DNA from: Rothia santali | Lineage (GTDB): Bacteria; Actinomycetota; Actinomycetes; Actinomycetales; Micrococcaceae | Reading direction: 5' to 3' | Assembly: GCF_024199905.1 (NCBI RefSeq) | Contig: NZ_JANAFB010000027.1 | Location: forward strand, 1-45,579 | Length of the DNA stretch: 45,579 nt | Shown: piece after piece, positions 17,533-24,974 of the stretch | Layout: the number at the start of each line of letters is the position of its first letter | Position numbering within the stretch: the first letter of the stretch is position 1 | Notes under the pieces: generated by a model | The model's input: only the letters and a program-made list of their open reading frames with translations | What the model was told of the DNA's origin: nothing | The model's database searches: none | Made by a program: the position numbers and the translations under genes

Positions 17533-17562
17533 CTGGGCGGTCCCCACGCGAGGACCGCCCAG
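17533..17562 (-). terminator. Hairpin between pyc and mtr
   Basis: Perfect 11-base arms CTGGGCGGTCC (17533-17543) and GGACCGCCCAG (17552-17562) enclose an eight-base loop, about 50 bases past the pyc stop. No T-run follows on the minus strand, so read-through into mtr is possible. Confidence 0.55.
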
Positions 17563-17613
17563 TCAGGCCAACCTCCCGGCGGGGCGGTTCATTCCCGGCG
17601 GGCGCCCGGGCCC

Positions 17614-20600
17614 CTAGGCGGGATCCAGCTCCACCACGAGGTCCCCACCGGCGACCTGCTGCACCCCGCCCAGCACCACGCGCTTGACGGTGCCCCCGGC
17701 CGGGGCCGTGATGGAGGCCTCCATCTTCATCGCCTCGATCGTGGCGACCTGCCCGCCGGGCTCCACGGTCTCGCCCTCCTCGACGGTGACCGTGACGGCC
17801 CCGGCGAAGGGCGCCGCGACGTGCCCGGCCCGGTTCGGATCGGCCTTCTCGGCCGCGGCGACCGAGCTCTCCACCGACTCGTCGCGCACGTCGATCGAGC
17901 GCTGCTGGCCGTTGAGCGTGCACAGCACCGTCCGGTAGCCCTTCTCATTCGGCTCCGAGATCGCCTGCAGCGTGGCCAGCAGGCGCACGCCCTTGCCCAG
18001 CGAGATCACGTGCTCGCGCTTCTCGACCAGCCCGTAGAGGTAATCGCGGGTGTGCAGCATCGACACGTCGCCGAACTCCGAGCGGATCCGCTCGAACTCC
18101 GCGGTCGGGGCCGGGAAGAGCAGGCGGTTGAGCACCGACCGGCGGGTCTGCGAGTCGGCGGTCAGGGCCCGCCGGTCCTCCTCGCTGATCTCGGTCACCC
18201 GCGGCGTGGACTTGCGCCCGGCCAGCGCCTTGGACCTGAACGGCTCCGGCCAGCCGGCCGGCGGGGTGCCCAGCTCGCCGTTGAGGAACCCGATCACCGA
18301 GTCCGGGATGTCGAAGCTGCCCGGGTCCGCCTCGAACTCCGAGGGGTCGACCTTCATGCCCACCAGCTGCAGCGCCAGGTCGCCCACGACCTTCGAGGAC
18401 GGGGTGACCTTGACGATGTCGCCCAGCATCCGGTTCGCGGCGGTGTACATGTCCTCGATGGCCTCGAAGTGCTCGGCCAGGCCCAGGGCCGTGGCCTGCG
18501 CGCGCAGGTTCGACAGCTGCCCGCCCGGGATCTCGTGGGTGTAGACCCGCCCGGTCGGCGAGGACAGTCCCATCTCGAAGGGCTTGTAGATCGAGCGCAC
18601 CGACTCCCAGTAGGGCTCCAGGGCGCACACCGCCTCCAGGGACAGCTCGGTCTCCCGACCGGTGTCGTCGGTGGCCGCGACCAGCGCCGAGGCCGCGACC
18701 TGGCTGGTCGTGCCGGCCAGCGAGGCGCTGGCGGTGTCCACGGCGTCGACCCCGGCCTCCGAGGCGGCCAGCAGCGTCGCCAGCTGCCCGCCCGCGGTGT
18801 CGTGGGTGTGCAGGTGCACCGGCAGGTCGAAGCGCTCGCGCAGGGCGGTGACCAGGCGGCGGGCCGCCTCCGGGCGCAGCAGCCCGGCCATGTCCTTGAT
18901 CGCCAGGATGTGCGCGCCGGCGTCGACGATCCGCTGGGCCAGCTCCAGGTAGTACTCGAGGGTGTAGATCTTCTCCTCGGGGTCCAGCAGGTTGCCGGTG
19001 TAGCACATCGCGACCTCGGCGACCGCGGTGCCGGTGTCCCGGACCGCGGCGATGGCCGGGGCCATCTGCGAGACGTCGTTCAGGGCGTCGAAGATCCGGA
19101 AGATGTCCACCCCGGCCTCGGCGGCCTCGGCGACGAACGCGTCGGTGACCTCGGTGGGGTACGGGGTGTAGCCGACCGTGTTCCGGCCGCGCAGCAGCAT
19201 CTGGATCGGGACGTTGGGCAGCGCCGCGCGCAGCAGCTCCAGGCGGCGCCAGGGGTCCTCGCCGAGGAAGCGCAGCGCGACGTCGTAGGTCGCACCGCCC
19301 CAGGCCTCGACCGAGAACAGCTGCGGCAGGGTGTGCGCCACCGCCGGGGCCGCGGCGAGCAGGTCGCGGGTGCGGATGCGGGTGGCCAGCAGCGACTGGT
19401 GGGCATCGCGGAAGGTGGTGTCGGTGACCGCCAGCGGGCCGTGCTCGCGCAGGGCCTGCGCGAAGCCCTCGGGGCCCCGCTCGAGCAGGGTCTGACGCCA
19501 GCCGGCCGGCGGCTGGTGCTCGGTGGGCCCGTCGAAGGGGCTGCGGAAGGGCTCGGCGACCTTGTCCCCGGGGAAGCGGGGCAGCTTCTCGCGAGGGTCG
19601 ATGCCGTCGATGCGCGGGCCGTTGGGCCGGTTGACCGTGACCCCGGCCAGGTAGGTCAGGGCCTTGGTGGCCCGGTCCGAGGAGTGCTTCTTGGTCAGCA
19701 GCTCCGGGTGCTCGTCGATGAACGGCGTCGAGACGTCACCGGCGCGGAAGGTCGGGTCCTCCAGGACCGCCTGGATGAACGGGATGTTGGTGGCCACGCC
19801 GCGGATGCGGAACTCGGCCAGCGCGCGCTGGGCCCGCTGGACGGCGGTGGTGAAGTCCTTGCCGCGGCAGGTGACCTTGCACAGCATCGAGTCGAAGTGC
19901 GGGGAGATCTCCGCGCCGGCGTAGACGGTGCCCCCGTCCAGGCGGACCCCGGCGCCGCCGGCCGAGCGGTAGGCGCTGATCTTGCCGACGTCGGGCCGGA
20001 AGCCGTTGGTCGGGTCCTCCGTGGTGATGCGGCACTGCAGAGCCGCGCCGCGCACGCGCAGGCCCTCCTGGCGGATGCCGAGGTCCGCGAGGGTCTCGCC
20101 GGCCGCGATGCGCATCTGGGACTGGACGAGGTCGACGTCGGTGATCTCCTCGGTGACCGTGTGCTCGACCTGGATGCGCGGGTTCATCTCGATGAACACG
20201 TGCTGACCGGCCCGCTCCCCGGCGGTGTCGACCAGGAACTCCACGGTGCCGGCGTTGACGTAGCCGAGCTCGCGGGCGAACTTCACGGCGTCGCGGTGCA
20301 GGGCCTGGCGGATCTCCTCGTCCAGGTGCGGGGCCGGGGCGATCTCCACGACCTTCTGGTGCCGGCGCTGCAGCGAGCAGTCGCGCTCGAACAGGTGCAC
20401 GGTCTCGCCCGTGGAGTCCGCGAGGATCTGGACCTCGATGTGGCGCGGGCGCAGCACGGCCTGCTCGAGGAACACGGTGGGGTCGCCGAAGGCGGTCTCT
20501 GCCTCGCGCATGGCCGCGGCCAGCGCGTCGGGCAGCTCGGCGGCGGTGTTGACCCGGCGCATGCCGCGCCCGCCGCCGCCGGCGACGGCCTTGACGAAGA

Positions 20601-21063
20601 TCGGGAACCCGACCTCCTCGGCCTGCTCGATCAGCGTCTGCGGGTCGGCCGAGGGCTCGGTGGAGTCCAGCACCGGGATCCCGGCCTTGCGCGCGGCCTT
20701 CAGCGCGGCGACCTTGTTACCGGCCAGGTCCAGGACCTCCGGGGGCGGGCCGATGAAGGTGATGCCGTTCTGGGCGGCGGCCACCGCCAGGCGGGGGTTC
20801 TCCGAGAGGAAGCCGTAGCCGGGGTAGATGGCGTCCGCCCCCGACTCCTTCGCGACCCGGATGATCTCGTCCACGTCCAGGTAGGCCCGGACCGGGTGAC
20901 CCTCCTCCCCGATCGGGTAGGCCTCGTCGGCCTGCTGGCGGTGGATGGAGTTCCTATCCTCGTAGGGGAAGACGCCGACGGTCTTCGCGCCGAGCTCGTA
21001 GGCGGCGCGGTAGGCGCGGATCGCGATCTCGCCTCGATTGGCGACCAGGATCTTGGAGAACAT
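17614..21063 (-). CDS. pyc: Pyruvate carboxylase
   Basis: This biotin enzyme carboxylates pyruvate to oxaloacetate, refilling the TCA cycle. At 1149 residues it is the single-chain type. The biotin carboxylase domain (about 1-450) shows ANRGEIAIR, the ATP glycine loop AGGGGRGMR and EMNPRIQVEHTVTEE. The carboxyltransferase domain (about 530-810) shows DTTFRDAHQSLLATR, GGATYDVALRFL and the metal site HLHTHDTAGGQ. The C-terminal biotinyl domain has EAMKMEA with biotin-Lys1113. A TACTAT that could be its -10 box lies at 21149-21154, and a short G/C hairpin (21086-21104) sits in the leader. The Shine-Dalgarno is weak (AGGAA). Confidence 0.98.
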   Translation of the reverse strand: MFSKILVANRGEIAIRAYRAAYELGAKTVGVFPYEDRNSIHRQQADEAYPIGEEGHPVRAYLDVDEIIRVAKESGADAIYPGYGFLSENPRLAVAAAQNGITFIGPPPEVLDLAGNKVAALKAARKAGIPVLDSTEPSADPQTLIEQAEEVGFPIFVKAVAGGGGRGMRRVNTAAELPDALAAAMREAETAFGDPTVFLEQAVLRPRHIEVQILADSTGETVHLFERDCSLQRRHQKVVEIAPAPHLDEEIRQALHRDAVKFARELGYVNAGTVEFLVDTAGERAGQHVFIEMNPRIQVEHTVTEEITDVDLVQSQMRIAAGETLADLGIRQEGLRVRGAALQCRITTEDPTNGFRPDVGKISAYRSAGGAGVRLDGGTVYAGAEISPHFDSMLCKVTCRGKDFTTAVQRAQRALAEFRIRGVATNIPFIQAVLEDPTFRAGDVSTPFIDEHPELLTKKHSSDRATKALTYLAGVTVNRPNGPRIDGIDPREKLPRFPGDKVAEPFRSPFDGPTEHQPPAGWRQTLLERGPEGFAQALREHGPLAVTDTTFRDAHQSLLATRIRTRDLLAAAPAVAHTLPQLFSVEAWGGATYDVALRFLGEDPWRRLELLRAALPNVPIQMLLRGRNTVGYTPYPTEVTDAFVAEAAEAGVDIFRIFDALNDVSQMAPAIAAVRDTGTAVAEVAMCYTGNLLDPEEKIYTLEYYLELAQRIVDAGAHILAIKDMAGLLRPEAARRLVTALRERFDLPVHLHTHDTAGGQLATLLAASEAGVDAVDTASASLAGTTSQVAASALVAATDDTGRETELSLEAVCALEPYWESVRSIYKPFEMGLSSPTGRVYTHEIPGGQLSNLRAQATALGLAEHFEAIEDMYTAANRMLGDIVKVTPSSKVVGDLALQLVGMKVDPSEFEADPGSFDIPDSVIGFLNGELGTPPAGWPEPFRSKALAGRKSTPRVTEISEEDRRALTADSQTRRSVLNRLLFPAPTAEFERIRSEFGDVSMLHTRDYLYGLVEKREHVISLGKGVRLLATLQAISEPNEKGYRTVLCTLNGQQRSIDVRDESVESSVAAAEKADPNRAGHVAAPFAGAVTVTVEEGETVEPGGQVATIEAMKMEASITAPAGGTVKRVVLGGVQQVAGGDLVVELDPA

Positions 21064-21148
21064 GCACAGTCCATTTCCTGCCCCGGCGCCCCGTCAGGGG
21101 GCGCGGGAGGGCACGTCGAATCACAATGACATGGGAGTGTCCTGACCC

Positions 21149-21154
21149 ATAGTA
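21149..21154 (-). promoter_or_regulatory. Candidate -10 box of pyc
   Basis: TACTAT on the minus strand, about 85 bases before the pyc ATG, is the best -10 match in the pyc/parA intergenic region. I see no good -35. A GCGCCCC/GGGGCGC hairpin (21086-21104) lies in the transcribed leader. Confidence 0.35.
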
Positions 21155-21298
21155 GGGGCGATCACACCCGCTCGTCGCGATTGACCATGCCGCACGTCAC
21201 AGAACGAGACGCGGACCGGGGCGCGGGCCGGGCGCGGGCCGGGCGCGGGCGGCGCCTCCGCCGCCGGTCCCCGAGGTGAACGGCGCGCGCCGGGCGGA

Positions 21299-21304
21299 TA
21301 GGAT
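21299..21304 (+). promoter_or_regulatory. Candidate -10 box of parA
   Basis: TAGGAT at 21299-21304 would start a transcript near 21311, giving a leader of about 34 bases with GTGAGG before GTG 21345. It lies just after an 11-base GCGCGGGCCGG near-repeat (21221-21252). Confidence 0.4.
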
Positions 21305-21344
21305 GGGTGACCGTCCCCCGTCGAATCGTCATCGTGAGGTATAC

Positions 21345-22136
21345 GTGACCCAGGTCGTCAGCATGAGCTCCCTCAAGGGCGGGGTCGGCAAGACCTCCGT
21401 GACCCTGGGCCTGGCCTCGGCGGCGCTGCGGCGCGGCGTCGACACCCTCGTGGTGGACCTGGACCCGCACGGCGACGCCAGCACCGGCTTGGGGCTCTCC
21501 GCCGCCGCGACGAAGGAGGCCGACGCCGCCGCCGTCCTGGCCGCCCCGAAGAAGGTCTCCTTCGACCGCAACGCGGTTCCCTCCGGCTGGGCGCGCGTGC
21601 CCGGCCTCGGGGACCGGGCCAGGCTCGACGTCGTCGCCGGCTCCGCCCGCGCGCTCCCCTACGACCGCCTGCCCGGAACGGCGAAGAACCTCGGCCTGCT
21701 CCGGCGGGCGCTGGCGCGCACCGACCGCTACGACCTGGTGCTCATCGACTGCCCGCCCACCGTGAACTCGCTGACCCGCATCGGCTGGGCGGCCTCGGAC
21801 AAGGTGCTCTCCGTCGCGGAGCCCAGCCTCTTCTCGGTGGCCGGCACCGAGCGGACCATGCGCGCGATCGCCCGCTTCGAGACCGAGAGCGAGTTCAAGG
21901 TGCGCGCCGCGAGCGTGGTGCTGAACAAGGTGCAGCGGCACTCGGAGGAGCACCGGTACCGCACCGAGGAGCTGCGCGGCATGTTCGGGCGGCTGGTGGT
22001 CTCGCCCAGCATCGCCGAGTCGGGCGTGTGGCAGCAGGTGCAGGGCGCCGCCTACCCCGTGCACGGGTGGCCGGGCGCCGAGGCCGCGGAGGCGGCCCGT
22101 GGGTTCGACGCGATCCTGGAGGGGCTGCTGGGCTAG
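21345..22136 (+). CDS. Orphan ParA-family ATPase
   Basis: This is a deviant Walker ATPase of the ParA/MinD superfamily: KGGVGKT at residues 11-17, the switch segment VDLDPHGDAS, and Walker B IDCPPT. The product is 263 residues from GTG 21345, which has GTGAGG nine bases upstream; an in-frame ATG at 21276 would precede the TAGGAT promoter. There is no parB or parS-like array nearby, so it is not the chromosomal parAB system. It resembles Soj-like ParA proteins encoded next to merR genes in other actinobacteria. It converges on merR and their stop codons overlap by four bases. The role is unknown; cargo positioning is the usual family function. Confidence 0.88.
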   Translation: MTQVVSMSSLKGGVGKTSVTLGLASAALRRGVDTLVVDLDPHGDASTGLGLSAAATKEADAAAVLAAPKKVSFDRNAVPSGWARVPGLGDRARLDVVAGSARALPYDRLPGTAKNLGLLRRALARTDRYDLVLIDCPPTVNSLTRIGWAASDKVLSVAEPSLFSVAGTERTMRAIARFETESEFKVRAASVVLNKVQRHSEEHRYRTEELRGMFGRLVVSPSIAESGVWQQVQGAAYPVHGWPGAEAAEAARGFDAILEGLLG

Positions 22137-22843
22137 CCGGCGTCGCGCTTGGACTGGCGGCGGGCCGAGAGCTCGTCCGCGGGGAAGGCAGCGCCCTCCG
22201 CCTCCTCGGCCGCGCGCAGGTCCTCGCCGGGCATGCTGGCCAGGTTGTTCTCGAGCTCCCGCCAGACGCGCCCGACGGCGATGCCGAAGACGCCCTGGCC
22301 GGCCTGCACCAGGTCGATGACCTCGTCCGGCGAGGTGCACTCGTACACGCTCGCCCCGTCCGACATCAGCGTGATCTGGGCGAGGTCCTCGACCCCGCGG
22401 GTGCGCAGGTGCTCCACCGAGGAGCGGATCTGCTGGAGGGAGACGCCCGTGTCGAGCAGGCGCTTGACGATCTTCAGGACCAGGACGTCGCGGAACGAGT
22501 AGAGCCGCTGCGTGCCGGAACCGCGGGCCCCGCGCACGGTCGGCTCGACGAGCTTGGTGCGGGCCCAGTAGTCCAGCTGGCGGTAGGTGATGCCGGCGGC
22601 CTTGCAGGCCACCGGACCCCGGTAGCCGATGTTCTCGTCCAGGGCGACCAGGTCCTCGTCGAAGAGCATTCCCTGGCGGCCGGTGGGCGGCGCCGGCTGA
22701 CCCTCGGCTTCCAGGCCGGGCAGCTGCTGCTCGTCGAAGGCCGGGGCGGGGGTGACGCGGAGGTCGGCTCGGGAGCGACCGGCCCGGGGGTCGTCGTGTG
22801 ATCCTTCGTGGCCCACCCGGGTCCTCCTCGGCTGATCAGTCAT
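22133..22843 (-). CDS. MerR-family transcriptional regulator (Rv1830-like)
   Basis: A MerR winged helix occupies roughly residues 72-145 (VACKAAGITYRQLDYWARTKLV, then RLYSFRDVLVLKIVKRLLDTGVSLQQIR), followed by a conserved effector region with VYECTSPDEVIDLVQAGQGVFGIAVGRVWRELE. This matches the second MerR of the mycobacterial garA cluster (Rv1830). The N-terminal 60 residues are charged and include GRQGMLFDEDLVALDENIGYRGPVACKAAG around the start of the fold. It follows ftsR on the same strand after 110 bases. Upstream lies a GTACGTAC palindrome (22870-22877) that could be an operator. No DUF151 bifunctional nuclease gene separates it from ftsR, unlike Rv1829. Confidence 0.88.
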   Translation of the reverse strand: MTDQPRRTRVGHEGSHDDPRAGRSRADLRVTPAPAFDEQQLPGLEAEGQPAPPTGRQGMLFDEDLVALDENIGYRGPVACKAAGITYRQLDYWARTKLVEPTVRGARGSGTQRLYSFRDVLVLKIVKRLLDTGVSLQQIRSSVEHLRTRGVEDLAQITLMSDGASVYECTSPDEVIDLVQAGQGVFGIAVGRVWRELENNLASMPGEDLRAAEEAEGAAFPADELSARRQSKRDAG

Positions 22844-22869
22844 GGTCTCGCGGGAAACATCGTGCTGTC

Positions 22870-22877
22870 GTACGTAC
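22870..22877. promoter_or_regulatory. Palindrome upstream of merR, candidate operator
   Basis: GTACGTAC is a perfect 8-base palindrome inside an imperfect dyad, about 27 bases before the merR ATG and between it and the ftsR stop. MerR proteins bind dyads in their target promoters. Autoregulation is only a guess. Confidence 0.3.
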
Positions 22878-22953
22878 TGACGTTAGAGCCATGACCCGTG
22901 CTGGTCAAAGACATCCGCCCGTGTCCCCCGGCGGCGGGGCGGGGCAGCGCCCG

Positions 22954-23715
22954 TCACCAGCTCTTGGCGACCTGCTCGCGCACCAGCGCGGTGTGGAGGT
23001 CGGTGCACAGGCCCGAGATCTCGCGCGCCGCGGCCGCGGCGCGCTCCCGGGAGGGCTCGTCCCGCCGGCTCGCCCACGGCGCCACCGCCTGCTGGACCAG
23101 GCCCACCTCGCGGTCGGCGGCGGCCCGGAAGAACCGCAGGTGCCGCGGCTCGAAGCCGTGGGAGGTCAGCCGGGCGCACAGCGAGGCCACGCGGGCCGCG
23201 TGCTCGTCGAACTGCCCCTGCTCCCCCTCGGCGATCAGGCCGTAGTCGATGAGCTCCCGCACCGTCGGAAGCGGGACCCCGGTGTGGTTCGCCAGGTCGC
23301 GCATCGAGTAGGTCCGCCCCGTCCCGCTGCGCTCGAAGCCGGGCGGGACCTCCTCCGGGTCCGACGCCGCCGCGGGCCCGGCCGAGGAGCCGGCGCCCTC
23401 CAGCTCGTCCACCTTCTGCTTGATCACGCGCAGCGGCAGGTAGTGGTCCCGCTGCAGCGTCAGGATGTAGCGCAGCCGCTCGACGTCGGCGCTCGAGTAC
23501 TTGCGGTACCCGGTGCTGGTCCGCTGCGGGTACACCAGGCCCCGGTCCTCCAGGAACCTGATCTTCGAGGCGCTGAGACCCGGGAAGTCGCCGTCCAGGT
23601 GGCTCAGCACCTGCCCGATCGTCTTGTCCTTGCGGTCCCGGCCCTCCGCGTCCGCCGCGGCGGGGACGACGTCGGGCCCGGCCGGGCTCGGAGCGCTGCG
23701 ATCGGGCGTGGTCAT
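22954..23715 (-). CDS. ftsR: MerR-family cell-division regulator FtsR
   Basis: The 253-residue protein has a MerR helix-turn-helix (IGQVLSHLDGDFPGLSASKIRFLEDRGLVYPQRTSTGYRKYSSADVERLRYI as read at about 33-86), a coiled-coil helix and a C-terminal domain with a second MerR-like segment (YSMRDLANHTGVPLPTVRELIDYGLI). This two-part layout and the position after garA match Rv1828 and Corynebacterium FtsR, which activates ftsZ transcription. It is in the minus-strand block gcvH-garA-ftsR-merR, so it may link central metabolism with division. The start ATG 23715 follows GAAGGGA. The FtsR name rests on synteny plus domain layout. Confidence 0.88.
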   Translation of the reverse strand: MTTPDRSAPSPAGPDVVPAAADAEGRDRKDKTIGQVLSHLDGDFPGLSASKIRFLEDRGLVYPQRTSTGYRKYSSADVERLRYILTLQRDHYLPLRVIKQKVDELEGAGSSAGPAAASDPEEVPPGFERSGTGRTYSMRDLANHTGVPLPTVRELIDYGLIAEGEQGQFDEHAARVASLCARLTSHGFEPRHLRFFRAAADREVGLVQQAVAPWASRRDEPSRERAAAAAREISGLCTDLHTALVREQVAKSW

Positions 23716-23782
23716 GGATCCTGGGGTCCCTTCCTGCGGCCCTGCGGCGCGCTGACCCTCCGGGCGGTGCCGCCCGGAGCGG

Positions 23783-24235
23783 CTAGTGGGCGGTGCTGGC
23801 GTAGTAGACGAAGACGAACTTGCCGATGCGGACCTCGTCGCCGTTGGTGAGGGTCACGTGGTCCACGCGGTCGCCGTTGACGTAGGTGCCGTTGAGCGAG
23901 CCGATGTCCGTGAGGTCGAAGGTGCCGGCGTTGAACTGGAACAGGGCGTGCTTGCGGGAGACGGTGACGTCGTCGAGGAAGATGTCCGCCTCGGGGTGAC
24001 GCCCGGCGACGATGCCCTCCTCCGTGCGGGAGGACTGGGACAGGTCCGCGTCCAGCAGGAACCGGGCGCTGTTGTTGGGACCGCCCTGGGCGATCAGCAG
24101 CGCGGACTCGGCGGGCAGCGCGTTGATCGCGGCGACCTCCTCCTCGGCCAGCTGGCGCTTGCCCCCGACGGAGGCCGCGGAGTGCGTGACCCCGATGGCG
24201 GTGGTCTCCGGACCCGTTTCGTGCTTGTCAGACAT
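23783..24235 (-). CDS. garA: FHA-domain 2-oxoglutarate-flux regulator GarA/OdhI
   Basis: GarA (OdhI) binds and inhibits 2-oxoglutarate dehydrogenase and glutamate dehydrogenase until a Ser/Thr kinase phosphorylates its N-terminal ETT motif. Here the motif is Glu10-Thr11-Thr12. The FHA domain (about 55-145) has the phosphopeptide-binding residues in place: GRHP (Arg79), SRKHA (Ser93, His96) and GSLNGTYVNG (Asn115). The usual ETTSVF is ETTAIG here, so the residue after the two threonines differs. Length is 150, normal for the family. GAGGGGAA precedes ATG 24235. Kinases such as PknG or PknB would be encoded elsewhere; the PknL gene in this window is not known to act on GarA. Confidence 0.93.
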   Translation of the reverse strand: MSDKHETGPETTAIGVTHSAASVGGKRQLAEEEVAAINALPAESALLIAQGGPNNSARFLLDADLSQSSRTEEGIVAGRHPEADIFLDDVTVSRKHALFQFNAGTFDLTDIGSLNGTYVNGDRVDHVTLTNGDEVRIGKFVFVYYASTAH

Positions 24236-24388
24236 GTGTTCCCCTCGTTCAGGCCCTCACGCCCGGTGGCGCTCGGGTGGATGCCGCACTCGGACGGAGT
24301 CGGTTCACCCCGCCCGGTGGCCGCCGGTGCCGCCCCGAGGCGCCGACCGCCGCCCCATCGTGATGACTCGCGGGCTTGGTAGCCAATT

Positions 24389-24418
24389 CTAGCCGGAGAC
24401 CGGCGCCGTGACGGCTAG
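24389..24418 (-). terminator. Hairpin downstream of gcvH
   Basis: Nested inverted repeats, CTAGCCG/CGGCTAG (24389-24395, 24412-24418) and GCCGG/CCGGC (24392-24396, 24400-24404), lie 26 bases after the gcvH stop. Alternative pairings exclude each other and the following T-run is poor, so the terminator role is tentative. Confidence 0.4.
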
Positions 24419-24444
24419 CCCACAGTGAAATTCGCGGGCGCGCC

Positions 24445-24831
24445 CTAGGCGATCTCCGCCGCGTAGCCCTCCGCGTCGAGCAGGTGGTTCAGGGCGTCCG
24501 CGCTCGCCGGGCGGATCTTCACCAGCCAACCGGCTCCGTACGGGTCCTCGTTGAGGCTGCCCGGCTCGTCGGCCACGGCGTCGTTGGTCTCCACGATCTC
24601 GCCCTCGACCGGCATGTACAGGTCCGAGACCGACTTGGTCGACTCGACCTCGCCGAAGGTCTCCCCCGCCGCGACGCTCGTGCCGGCGTCGGGCAGGTCC
24701 ACGTAGACCACGTCCCCCAGCTCCTGCTGGGCGTGGTCGGTGATGCCCACGGTCACCACGCCCTGGTCGTCGGGCGCGGAGACCCACTCGTGCTCGGCGG
24801 TGTAGGACAACTCTGGGGGGATGCTGCTCAT
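24445..24831 (-). CDS. gcvH: Glycine cleavage system H protein
   Basis: The H protein carries the aminomethyl group between GcvP and GcvT on a lipoyl-lysine. The lipoyl site is Lys66 in GEVESTKSVSD, and the flanking fold (EHEWVS near the N-terminus, GDVVYVDLPDAG, LNEDPYGAGWLVKI) is complete at 128 residues. Two ATG codons are adjacent (24834 and 24831); AGAGG is better spaced for 24831. gcvP and gcvT are not next to it; instead it heads toward garA-ftsR, as Rv1826 does in mycobacteria. No glycine riboswitch is visible in the 140-base upstream gap. Confidence 0.95.
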   Translation of the reverse strand: MSSIPPELSYTAEHEWVSAPDDQGVVTVGITDHAQQELGDVVYVDLPDAGTSVAAGETFGEVESTKSVSDLYMPVEGEIVETNDAVADEPGSLNEDPYGAGWLVKIRPASADALNHLLDAEGYAAEIA

Positions 24832-24974
24832 CATGGCCTCTCAAGCGGTCGACGGCGACGAAGGTGACCGGCGCCCGCCCGCGCGGGGCGACGCCGGTCA
24901 CCAGTATTTCACACCGGGTCGCGAGTGGGCGTCAGCTCACACCCCGACCCGCTCCCGCGGCCCGCGGACGCCCC

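Noticed and set aside
17524-21129. A 1201-residue open frame on the plus strand opposite pyruvate carboxylase
   Set aside because: It is the antisense shadow of a long GC-rich gene; composition is Gly/Val/Arg/His-rich with no domain motif.
24835-24974. Glycine riboswitch upstream of gcvH
   Set aside because: The 140-base gap is short and I see no tandem glycine-aptamer pattern.
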